DNA of 64,000 nucleotides, from the NCBI GenBank assembly GCA_947172415.1, contig OX359197.1, positions 310,001-374,000 on the forward strand. The letters are read 5' to 3'. This document shows, piece after piece, positions 11,701 to 22,015 of the stretch. This DNA comes from Chondrosia reniformis. Taxonomy: Eukaryota > Porifera > Demospongiae > Chondrillida > Chondrillidae. The position numbers were made by a program, and so were the translations under genes. Within the stretch, counting starts at the first letter, position 1, and each line of letters opens with the position of its first letter. The notes under the pieces were generated by a model. That model did no database searches, had not been told where the DNA came from, and saw only the letters and a list, made by a program, of their open reading frames with translations.

Positions 11701-11820
11701 CTTTCTGCTCTAGGGATTTCCCCTAAATCCATCTCCTTTTATACAGATGCTTACACTATATTAGAATACTATTTATGGAGTAGTCCTGTTTAGAATTAAA
11801 ATTATCATTACTAGGAAATT
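11701..11820. promoter_or_regulatory. Divergent TEX9 / UBXN6 promoter region
   Basis: Only 120 bp separate the TEX9 ATG (minus) from the UBXN6 ATG (plus), so both 5' UTRs and core promoters must overlap here or extend into the genes. No convincing TATA box or X-box is seen, apart from generic AT-rich sequence. Confidence 0.6.
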
Positions 11821-14770
11821 ATGAAGAAGATTCGAGGCTTTTTTGAGGATATTAAGGCGGATTTCAACTTCAGGCGTGCTGGAGATGGACATTCGCTCAC
11901 CGAAACTCCCGCACAGCCCAAAAAAGAACCAAAAAAGGCTTCAAAAGAAGAAGTGCCATCCAGCTCCCAGAAACCATCTCAAGCGTCTATGACGGCTGGA
12001 GTAGCGGCAGTCGAGCGAATAGAACGAGTACAGTCGGCGCCAAGCCAAGGTCGCAACGTGACTGCTCACACAACGGAGAGGCCCACCACTGCTGCTAACA
12101 CTCGGGTAGCCAAGACCTCGCCCCAGGCCGTTCGCCTGGCTGGGGACGCGGCCGTGAGGAGGATTGAAGGGGACCGCAGCGGCGCGGCCGCAGTGTTTGT
12201 ATCCCCACTGAAAGGGGGATCTGATCGCGGAACCAGTGTTTACCTGATATGTCCTGTCTGCCGGAAGAGTATTCCGTACAAGAGCATGGAGGATCACCTG
12301 GAGTCCTGCCTCCAAGAGGTGGGCGTGGCTAAGAGGGAGTAGTGATGTAAATTGCGTAAGAGTAACATTTAGATATACCTAGGTATATAGACTATCCCTA
12401 TCAGTGGAATGGTATGTTTAACCCTAATCAATGGTTACGCTTCTTCACCTTAGAAATCTCATTAGTGTAAAAGTGTGTACAACTTTTATCTTCTTGTCTT
12501 CCCAAGGTCCTTGACTAGATAAATGGATGGTCTGTGATACATGAGTGTACAATAATGGGGTAGGGACTTCTTACTGCATCCAAATTATGATAAGGCCGGG
12601 TCCTTAGGCTTGAAGAGGCATTTGGACAATGTCTGATATGCAGCAGTGTAGTGGTAACTAACTATTGGTAGTGTAAACATCCTATACAGATCTTAATAAG
12701 GCATTTTTACCCAAAAGTGACTCGAGTGTAGTTAAGTACCATCTTATACCACAGGAATATCTGAAGGATGCCATACTGGGGTCAGCCAAGATCATTCACA
12801 CAATGTGCAAGGACCAGGAGAAGCGTACCACATGCGTGGAAACACTATGCAGGTATGATCACTTGCTGCTGGCCTTGTCTACCGTTTGAGGACTTTGTTC
12901 ATCTTTTGATTTTAGGTATCTTGATAACATAAGACTAAACTTGGAAGACGAAAAGTATCAGAAAATTAGATACCACAATAAAGCATTTCAAGTGAGTCAA
13001 GCATGATCTGCCTCACTTTGCATGATTGATGCCTTTCATTTTCACTTCCTGTTTACAATCCTTTTCACTTCCTGTTTTCTGTCCATTTTCACTTCCTGTT
13101 TTCTGTCCATTTTCACTTCCTGTCCTTCCTAGGATAGAGTGTGTAGCGTGAAGGGCGGAGAGCTCTTTCTAGAAGCTTGTGGCTTCAAGCAGAAGTTGCT
13201 GGACCATAATGGAAAGGAAGAACAGTTTTACGTTCTTCAGCTTGAGGAAGACAAGCTGAATGACGAAACCTTGTCATCTTACACTGAACTGTTGAAGGGC
13301 GTGACTCCGGTCAGACCGTCAGTAGACCGACGACCCCAGGTACTCCCAGAACTACTACTAATTGGATCTCTTCAGCTTGCATCTAAAGTTTTGATAGTAT
13401 CGATGTGCAAAGACAGTCTTTGCTATATGTATACAATATGTACAATATTATTGGGAGGGGGAGGATCTGCAATATTATTGGGAGGGGGAGGATCTGTAAT
13501 ATTATTGGGAGGGGGAGGATCTGTAATATTATTGGGAGGGGGAGGATCTGTAATATTATTGGGAGGGGGAGGGTCTGCAATATTATTGGGAGGGGGAGGA
13601 TCTGGGGTAAAGCCCAAGGTCAGGCCATCTAAATCTTGCTCCATCACACTTGCTCCTTAAAGTAACACTTCTGCACATTTAGAAGTAGTGAACAAGAAAT
13701 TTATTCTGAGTGTGTATAGAAAAGAGCTGTATGTATGTACCTGTATTACTTTTGATGTTATAACTGGTATAGGTCTTCAGGGCAACTGCTAAAGTCAGCC
13801 ATTTTGATCTCCCTGAGGATTTTTACCATCTCACTCCCGAAGAGATTAAAAAGGAGCAGAAAGTGAGGTTAGTGCATATATATACGGATGTGGCTGTTGT
13901 CATAGCAACATTAATATAAAGGTATTCATTTACCTGTATGTAAGAAGGTGTGTTAATAAAGAAATTGTGACATGTAATTGTGTATTAGGAGTGAGACAAT
14001 GGAGAAAGAGATGATGTTGCGTACCAAAATCATGAAAGAGAGAGATGGAGTGAAGAATGTCCTCAGATACTACAGGTTTATACTCCTAAGGATACGTATG
14101 CCAGATAACTACATCCTACAAGGTTTATGAGTGCATCATATCCACGTACCCATCCACCCACCCATTGACCCACCCATCCATCCATCCATCCACCCACCCA
14201 TCCACCCATCCAAATGTAGGTGTCTTCAGGCCCTTAGAACGTGTTTATGATGTCAGGCAGTTTGTGCTAGCATCTCTCTCCACTGAAGCCTTTCCATTTT
14301 CTCTCCTCTCCACTGGTAAAGTGCTGGACGATGACAACACCACTTTAGCCGAGCTGGGACTTGTAAGTTGCACAAGACAGTCTCTAGACTTTAGCTAATA
14401 TATCAAACATCACTAATTTCAAGGAACCCATGTTTAGAGAGGTCTTTATGATAGAATAAAGATTTCTTCTAACTGCATCAAACTTAGCTTCAGGATGGTC
14501 CAAATGTGACCGTTGATAGTACATTGTATATATGTATGTATATACGTATTATATTAGATGTATAATATTATACTTATTATATTAGATGTATAATATTATA
14601 CTTATTATATTAGATGTATAATATTATGATGTAATGCACTGACCATCCACTGTCTATACATTATGTAGGCCCCGGCCTCAGTGTTAACCTTTGCTTGGAC
14701 AAGTACAGAGATGACTCCAGAATCTCCATTTCTCAAACAAGAACTACTTCAGAATACTGAAGATTTGTAA
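11821..14770 (+). CDS. UBXN6: UBX domain-containing protein 6 (UBXD1), p97/VCP cofactor
   Basis: Eight exons join in phase to 448 aa (human about 441): 11821-12318, 12755-12852, 12916-12991, 13133-13339, 13773-13868, 13996-14122, 14220-14362 and 14669-14770. The N-terminus [18 protein letters not shown] matches the conserved UBXD1 start that binds p97. Exons 2-4 form the PUB domain (KYLDN-like motif RYLDNIRLN, then [12 protein letters not shown]). Exon 5 has [18 protein letters not shown]. Exons 6-8 give the C-terminal UBX domain from [16 protein letters not shown] onward, with a poorly conserved FP loop. UBXN6 works with p97 in endolysosomal sorting, lysophagy and mitophagy. Residues 144-163 form a C-X2-C-X11-H-X3-C finger like UBZ4, which human UBXN6 lacks. 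The exon 6 acceptor at 13994-13995 was chosen because the nearer AG breaks the frame. Confidence 0.93.
13449..13605. repeat. 27-bp minisatellite in UBXN6 intron 4
   Basis: Six tandem copies of a 27-base unit containing attattgggagggggaggat. The unit is a multiple of three and lies in frame with the preceding exon, so intron retention would add repeats of ILLGGGGSV-like residues before a stop at 13660. Confidence 0.9.
14530..14625. repeat. AT-rich tandem repeat in UBXN6 last intron
   Basis: Three copies of a roughly 31-base unit containing ttatattagatgtataatat. No coding potential. Confidence 0.8.
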
Positions 14771-15002
14771 ATACTCAGCCAGTTCCAATGTTTTAAATTC
14801 TCTCATTTAAACAGCTAATGTTGTTATAAATTTTGTATAATATTTGAAAAAGAAATCAGCTCAGCAAAGTTATTAATATCTCAGCAAAATTAATATGGAA
14901 ATTACATATATAGGCCTAAATGGTTTGTCTTGTACATATAAATCTTGTATAAGTCTAGTATATAGCAACACTCTTGTGGCATCACTCCTCCCCCCCAAAG
15001 TG

Positions 15003-18000
15003 TTATATCCAAATGTCTGATGTACTGTCTCCCCCGGGATAGCGGACCTCATGGGCCAGGGCGGGACCTTCTGGCTCCTCCCCAAAGTCTATGTAGAAAT
15101 CTCTGTTCAATGACAGTCCTCCCTTCTCAGTGTCAACGTCAATTTGAAAGAGAAAAGCTCCATCTCTATATAATAATACATGAAGAAAATGAGTACATAT
15201 TATACACAGAGACTGACATGATATATATATGCAGTTGAGATCTGGAAAATATGGCTAATAATTTTTTATAGAATCATCTCGAAACATACAAGGCCATTTT
15301 TTAATTATCAGTCCCAGTCCCAGATAGAGATTTTGCTCATCAACACAAGTCTTTGAATCTCTAATTTATATTATTTATATACTGTACATATATGTAATAT
15401 ACAATATACAGTGCCATACTGACTTGACCATATCCGGATAGAACTGCTTGTCCCAAGTGCTGAAGAGAGAGGTAGTCACAAATAGCCTCTTGCCGTCCAA
15501 CGACAGCTGCAACATTTGTGGTCCTCCGTTGACTCTCTTCCTGTTGATAAAGAGAGGGTCTGGCTGCTCCTTCAGTTCCTTGTCCTCTGTGACCTTGACT
15601 TTACCATCCTTACAAATACTGCCTCCAAGAAAGATCTATATGTGAGACAAGAAAGATCTATACGTGAGACAAGAAAGATCTAGAAGAATATTATTTATAA
15701 GGATTCCATCATAATCTAGTATAAAATTCCCAATCCACTCCTCCCACAACCCACTCCTCCCACAATCCACTCCTCCCACAATCCACTCCTCCCACAATCC
15801 ACTCTTTTCCTAATCCACTAATTCCCCAATCCACTCCTTTCCTAATCCACTAATTCCCCAATACACTCCTCCCACAATCCACTCCTCCCACAATCCACTC
15901 CTCCCACAATCCACTCCTCCCACAATCCACTCTTTTCCTAATCCACTCCTCCCCTATCCACTCTTTTCCTAATCCACTAATTCCCCAATACACTCCTTTC
16001 CTAATCCACTAATTCCCCAATACACTCCTTTCCTAATCCACTAATTCCCCTATCCACTCCTTTCCTAATCCACTATAGCTAATTCCCCAATTCACTCCTC
16101 CCACAATCCACTCCTCCCCTATCCACTCTTTTCATAATCCGCTCCTCCCATGATCTACGTATATCTCTCCCAACTCAACACACTTACCTGTCCAACCAGC
16201 TTGGGGTTTCTGGTGTCAGTGATGTCATATTGCCTCACGTCGCCATGAGCCCAATTGGAGAAGTACAGGTACTTGTCATCCAAAGACACCAAAATGTCTG
16301 TGATCAACCCAGGCATCTCTGGAAGAGTCCATCCCTCAACCTTCTTGCTCGGTACATCAACCACCTTCTCAGCTCCCCATGTACCATTCTAATAGTATGA
16401 CAACAAATAATGAATTTCATAAGGATCTTCAATCTATATACGTATATATATAGGCATGTCTCTCACTCTCTCATTCACTTTCTATAGCAGTTTAACAAGA
16501 AGCATTTCCTTGCACATGCAATTGTAATGATATGTGAATAGCTAGCACTAGATAACACAGTGTTTTAAACTAAAGGTAAATCGATTTTGAAATTGTAATA
16601 TTTAGAAGTCAAGATATAATAAATCATGATATATATAAGGTGATATAATATATAAGATAAGCAGCACTCACATCTCCAGTTTTATAGAATCTGATTATGT
16701 TTGAGGAGAGAGTTGCACCCATAAAGCCTTCAGTTGCATCGGGGTTGTGCAGAAACCTTATCTCCAGGGCCATCACTCCATCATCACCAAGATCAATCTT
16801 TTGAATCAGCTTGTGCTCTTTCCAGTCCCAAACATGGAGGGAATGGCCATACATTCCTATGGAATATACACACATGGAGGGAATGTTCATACATTCCTTG
16901 GAATATACGCACATGGAGGGAATGTCCATACATTCCTATGGAATATACACACATACACCCTTCCAAGAGGCTAGGAGAAGTATACATATAATCATTCAGT
17001 AAATTCATAATACTTCAGGGTTATGATCATTTAAATATCAAACATGCTCCAGTAGATAAGAAGAGAAGGAGAAGGAGAAAACTCTTGCATTCTCCATCTA
17101 AAACTCTCACTAGGTTTAGTTCTCCCTATATATAGGCCTTTATTCTAAATTGTAGCATGTGAAAATATTTATGAATGTCAGTATACGTAATTTCTAGATT
17201 TCATCCCAATGGCTTACCATTGGCTACATCTTTGGGGTGGAAGCCTTTCAGGAAGGCTTGGGGATCCCCCCATCCAGTGCTAATCATCACATTGTGTCTG
17301 GGCTGATACCAAAAGTCGTATCCAAACTCTGCGGCCTCCACCTCCCAATTCCCTTTGATCTCAAAGGTGGTCCCATCCAGCAGGATGAATCCACCTATTG
17401 TGTGTCAGTACAAAGTACAAAGTACAAAGTACAAAGTACAAAGTTCAAAGTACAGTCAAAGGTCTAGGCATTTAAAAGCAATAGATATGTACAGATTTAC
17501 AATAGTGACCCATCCTCAATTTTAATGTATTGTCATGGTACAAAATACATTACTCACCATTTTGACAACAAAGTATGTATTTAACCCAATGAAACTGAAT
17601 AGCTGACATATTTGTGTTATTGTTTTAAAAATAAGAATATATGTATGCTGGATAAAAGGGAAATTTAGAGGCCAATTCTTTGTGTCATCCTATTGTCTAT
17701 TCTATTGTGTCATTCTACATATCTGTATATGTGTGTATATACATAGAGAGCATTGATGTATATATGCATATACAAGACCCGAGATTTAGCACAGAGAGCC
17801 AAGGACTCACAAAAAGATCAAGAAAAACACAAAGATTCCCAGGGTCACTAATGAAGGCTGGAATTCCCAGAAAGAGCTGTCTGAGCCAGTGGAGCAAAAG
17901 TATAGAAAGAAAAGACTCTTGTATCCTCATCCAAAGTTCTCAACAGGTTTAATTTTTTGCATGTAGAGTTATAGGCATCTATAATGTAGGGAAGTGGTAT

Positions 18001-18790
18001 ATTCACCTTTTCTGGACTCATTCTCATCTCCCATTGTACAAACCATGACCTCTCCTGTTCCTAGGCAATGAGCAGTGTGAGGGATGGAGAGTTTGGTCTT
18101 CTTCTTAATCTCGTCTCCATCAACAACCTTCAAAACAACAACATAATATACGTACATTTGTAGATATATAGTATTAATTAAAAAAGTTTTAATTATTTAA
18201 TGTGAAGAAAGAGTAGGCACCTTGAATAATTTAGGAGCTCTTGGATTCGTTGCTGTGTCTACTGCATAGATTCGGTTGGAGACCATTGATGGCAGCACCA
18301 GCCTATTTCTCTTTCTTGTTGAATCACCAAAACAGCTATAAATGATTACAATTAGTATTTTTATCAACTAAGTACTGTATATAACTCATGAATGCACGTG
18401 TTGACTGATATGTATATATTAAAGGCGTGCTTGCCTGCTGCAGGCGTTCCATCCAGTGTGGTGGAGCTCATCGTCTACATGGGGCATTGACAGTCTGTGA
18501 ATGACCTGGCGGAAGGTCGGAGACTCGGGGTCGCAATCGATAGTGCAAAGGTAGTCCGGCTTTTTTGTTTCCGTAGTGCGATAAATGCACGGAACGTAGA
18601 GCAGCTTCTCCCGCGGGCCCTTCATTGCGTCCAGCGGGGTGGCGTAGCCAGGACCACAACCACAACCTTCTGTACACAGAACGAAATACAACAGTAGACA
18701 CTAAAGAGCTATAGAGCATGAACTTATAATTATACATGATTTGTGCATCGATTATCTAAATGAGCAGAAGATTCTCTTACTACTCTCCAT
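15003..18790 (-). CDS. SELENBP1: Selenium-binding protein 1 / methanethiol oxidase
   Basis: Nine exons on the minus strand give 472 aa, the same length as human SELENBP1: 18781-18790, 18435-18669, 18221-18335, 18007-18127, 17218-17394, 16672-16856, 16188-16388, 15424-15635 and 15003-15165. The first coding exon has only 10 bases (ATG at 18788-18790). Family landmarks are [99 protein letters not shown] and the C-terminal [12 protein letters not shown]. The enzyme oxidises methanethiol to formaldehyde, hydrogen sulfide and hydrogen peroxide in the cytosol, using copper bound by conserved His. The position of human Cys57, reported to bind selenium, is Arg57 here. The intron after exon 2 has a GC-AG border. 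Confidence 0.95.
15640..15685. repeat. Short direct repeats in SELENBP1 intron
   Basis: Units of about 22 bases with acaagaaagatctatacgtg repeated immediately upstream (coding sense) of exon 15424-15635. Confidence 0.6.
15725..16155. repeat. 16-bp minisatellite in SELENBP1 intron
   Basis: About 25 degenerate copies of aatccactcctcccac and related variants (ttttcctaatccac, taattccccaatccac). It ends about 30 bp from the donor of exon 16188-16388. Confidence 0.9.
16845..16965. repeat. ~40-bp tandem repeat duplicating a SELENBP1 splice acceptor
   Basis: Three tandem copies of a unit with ccatacattcctatggaata and cacacatggagggaatg. The exon-proximal copy includes the acceptor and first codons of SELENBP1 exon 16672-16856. 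A second copy keeps the AG; another reads ttccaagg instead of ttccatagg on the coding strand. The repeat clearly grew from the exon-intron border. Confidence 0.85.
17045..17165. repeat. Interspersed ~200-bp repeat family (fragment)
   Basis: Copy of the family described at 17812-17998, with agaagagaaggagaaggaga, ctcactaggtttagttctcc and gcatgtgaaaatat. Lies in a SELENBP1 intron. Confidence 0.55.
17405..17460. repeat. 10-bp tandem repeat in SELENBP1 intron
   Basis: Five copies of agtacaaagt-type units next to the acceptor side of exon 17218-17394. Confidence 0.8.
17812..17998. repeat. Interspersed ~200-bp MITE/SINE-like repeat (near full length)
   Basis: Reads, in order, aagattcccagggtcacta, ggctggaattcccagaaaga, gagccagtggagcaaaa, ctcttgtatcctcatccaaa and a gcatgtag tail. 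The same order in reverse complement is found at 62343-62545, and in the same sense at 19190-19390. No open frame is shared, so it is a non-coding mobile repeat of unknown class. Confidence 0.65.
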
Positions 18791-19970
18791 CTCTCAGATC
18801 TATAGCAGATATATCTAAATATAGAGTTTTTCCGCTATAAGGCTGTCGTAAAGCGATTCTCGTCATTTGCTTTTATATCATAATTATATTTGGCGACGTG
18901 TGCGTACGTGATCCTACTCCTCCTTATTTACATAATCATTTCAGAAGGTCAAGTTTTGCAAATAATATTATAGGGATTAGGTATAAGCCTCCAAACATGA
19001 CCTCATGCAAGTCCACAGATCGTGACCGTACGTGATCAGGAGGCTAATTATTCTTGCATAATATACAAAAACACAAAAGAATCACACTCAGTGCTGGGAC
19101 ATGCATGATATCCTATAGTTACATATAATCAGTATGTAGATAAGTTATATTTACTTTACTGAGACAATTAAAATGTCATGCACAGATGACAATGTTTCTC
19201 AAGAAGAACATCCATGCAGAAAGACTTCCAGGGTTGAATGGTGCATATTTCCAGAAACAGCTGTCCTGACCTGTGGAGACCTGTGTGAAAATAAAATGAA
19301 CCTCTTGTATCCTCATCCAAAGCTCTCACTAGATTTAGTTCCCTACAGTAAAGGTCTTTTACTGTAGAATTGTTGATGTAGGGAAATGATGTTTTAGATT
19401 AGTCAAAGGAAAAGAAATAGTAAGTTTATCATTTGGCTTAACTATTGTTAGAACCACTGGATCCATAGGACAAACTTAATATTAGTCATTTAGCTCCTGT
19501 CTAATTGCCCTGTTAAAATTTTAGAACAATTACATTTTGTAAGTGGCTTATAATCCATTCAAATGGAAAATTACAATATAACTTTGTTCTTGAAATGTTG
19601 CTAAGTAGCTGTTGCCATGGAAACTTCACTAAATAATTGAATAGGAAATGAAGTAGGCTACTGCAAAAATTATATCTTGCTTAAAGGGATTGTACAGTTT
19701 CATAACCAAGTAGTGAGGCAAACTGATTTATAAGATACAGAGAACCTGGTAAACATGTACTACACCTAGCTCTCCCCAACTGAACAATGGTAGCTAGGAG
19801 TTACTGGTTACTAGGGATTGGTAGACATGCTAAATCTGGTAATCCCATTGAACAGATGTAGTCCAGGTCCTTTACAGTTATTATATACTGACTTCTGGTT
19901 CTGTCCCTTGATCCAATACTTTCCTTTCCCACCTGAATGGGTCAAGCCAATAACTTTAAAGATTCCCTAC
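18791..19970. other. Intergenic: SELENBP1 upstream region and interspersed repeat
   Basis: Contains the SELENBP1 promoter side (no clear TATA) and a copy of the ~200-bp interspersed repeat at about 19190-19390. From roughly 19670 onward it is the outer part of the inverted 2-kb block shared with 57.2-59.2 kb. No other gene was recognised. Confidence 0.5.
19190..19390. repeat. Interspersed ~200-bp repeat (near full length)
   Basis: Same family and orientation as 17812-17998, with tatttccagaaacagctgtc, cctcttgtatcctcatccaa, agctctcactagatttagtt and a gatgtagggaaatgat tail. Confidence 0.65.
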
Positions 19971-21710
19971 CACTCAGTCCTTCTTTTTTAATTGGACATG
20001 TTGCTAGGCAACTGACATTAGATTTCCATGACAATTCTTCTGGAAAATACTGCAAATAAAGCAAACTACACAATAAGCCATATATTGAGTTTGTGTAAAT
20101 TATACTTGAAGTACAAATTAACAGTCTAACAAGTAAAGTATTCTTACATAAGATAAAGATGCTGATTAATATGCTAATCATGTACGTAACTTGAAAGAAT
20201 AAAAACCTTATAGACTTCATTTAAAGCGGCTATACAGTTTGCCTGATTATCTAAATAAGATGACCCACCAATCAGTGACATGTACAGCGCCAAACTAGAC
20301 AGTTCAGCTTCAGCAGCAACGGCCATTTTGGATTGAGCAATAATACAATTGACATGAACACATACATCAAAAGTCAATAGATATAAGGACAGAAAATATT
20401 TAAGCAATAGCCAGTATATATCTCGCGAGTTTGAATGTAAGAATCAGACAGGGTGCAAAATTATGGCTTACACGAAACTATATTAGCGTAAAGTAAAGGC
20501 CTTTTTTCGTTTAATATCTTTATACATATGATAATTATAAAACCTGTGATTTTTGTTAACAACTCTACATCCGTATATCCTTGATTCTCAATATCTTGAT
20601 TGTGCATGAAACATACTGCTTGATATGTCAATTCATGCGCTCGCAAGAGCTTTTGCATATGTTTGATTGCTGCTGAAACAATTAGATGTTCATTAAGAGA
20701 TTGATAGTTTGTTTTTTAATTAAGCACTTCTATACATAGGGGCACTGGACATGCTATGATTTGCTTCGCTGTATAGCCATGCATGTTTTCGTGTCTAATT
20801 AAATATAACAAAGACTTGCTGAATATTCCGGGTCATGTACTACATGCTGACATGATGCTGTCTATTGTTCTCGAACATGACATCGAAAACAAAAAACAAA
20901 ATTTAGCTTCCACAATTTTCCGCCAAGTTCACGATGTTTCCCGCCGACAATTTCTAATAAATAGTCGAGCAAATTTTCAGTCTTTGGCCTCCGGGCTATC
21001 AACTCTGGAGGTCTACTTTGGTGTGGATCGATGCGAAAACCGTGGTAGGAGCACGACCATGGTACCATGCGACAAAGGGTCATCGGTGTTCGTATAGTGG
21101 GGTGGTCTCTCCATCATGGGTTAGTGCCTGGAGATGTATCTCACTATTAATCCTGCTTGTGTGTTAAATTGGCACTTGCGGATTCTTGCTATACGACCCG
21201 TACCTGGAGGAGCGTGGGTCCAGTGCCACTACGTAGTCGGTCAGGAAGCTATTGTAGGCTGCCGCATCAGGTTGGTTTTGAAGACATTTAAAATTTGTAT
21301 TACAATTGCAATTTTACATGGTATTCTCTAATTCTTTTCTTATATAGTTCATCGATGGGTCCCTACTCTAAAGCAACCTGGCCGATCCCAATGAGCTAAA
21401 GTCTGTGTACAGTGTTCCCAAGCTGCGTTGTGTGCACATGATGATTCTCATTGGTGGGAGTTTGTGGTCCGCCAGGGTCGGGCTTGTTCTGTCCGTAGCG
21501 TGAGGCAGTGCAGGACTAGTAACTGGTCACAGGTCGGTCAGGTACGCCGGACCGTTCCCGAGCAGCTTCTCTTACGACGCAAGTAGTGGAAGTGTCAAAC
21601 AGAGTTGAGAAACCGGAGGCCATTTGGGGCACGAAGTACTTCTACCTCCTCGTGGTGTGCCCTGGGGTCACCTTTACAGTCAGTAAAGTGATGCAAAAAG
21701 AAGTACAATT
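19670..21710. repeat. Inverted ~2-kb duplicated block, left copy
   Basis: This block recurs as a reverse complement at about 57210-59155. The inner ~740 bp (about 20935-21670) is almost identical between copies, including two long open frames (21134-21331 and the end of the frame to 21097). The outer part, which carries the small minus-strand gene, is clearly diverged. The near-identical segment has stops in every long frame, so I cannot call it a protein gene. The limits are by eye. Confidence 0.8.
19971..20326 (-). CDS. Small gene of unknown function (two visible exons)
   Basis: A good start context (AAAATGG) at 20326 opens an exon to 20207 that encodes 40 aa beginning MAVAAEAELSSLALYMSL, rich in Ala and Leu. 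It ends at a GT donor in phase 0. An AG acceptor follows at 20051-20050 with exon 19971-20049 (YFPEELSWKSNVSCLATC and onward), ending at GTAGGG in phase 1. A further, more 3' exon is needed but was not identified. An upstream coding-like stretch at about 20545-20690 (KLLRAHELTYQAVCFMHNQ) may be another exon of this gene. I do not recognise the family. The equivalent in the right inverted copy has stops, so that copy looks dead. Confidence 0.4.
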
Positions 21711-22015
21711 CAAATTCAAGTCAGAAAAGAACAGCTTAAGGAAAAGCGTCTGTCTGGAGTGAAGAAAAGAAGTGAACTTTTATTTCTAACTATGTATCGC
21801 AATAACACTTTTTATTGTATTCAAAATTTTATGTTATTATATATTAAGATTTTACTATTATTATAAATTTAATTACTTATTTAAAATGCGGAAGAAAAAA
21901 ACGCGATCGTATGATCGATATCGATAAATGCCGGGAGAGATAATCTACCCGTAGTGCACGTGGTCTGAAACTTTTTGAGCACGTACACTCATATGATCAT
22001 ACACTCAGCAACAAA
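21711..22015. other. PSMB4 upstream region
   Basis: About 300 bp of AT-rich sequence between the inverted block and the PSMB4 ATG. No clear core promoter motif was identified. Confidence 0.4.

Noticed and set aside
13860-13996. Apparent frameshift between UBXN6 exons 5 and 6
   Set aside because: Using donor 13869-13870 and acceptor 13994-13995 gives canonical borders and an intact frame, so no break is needed.
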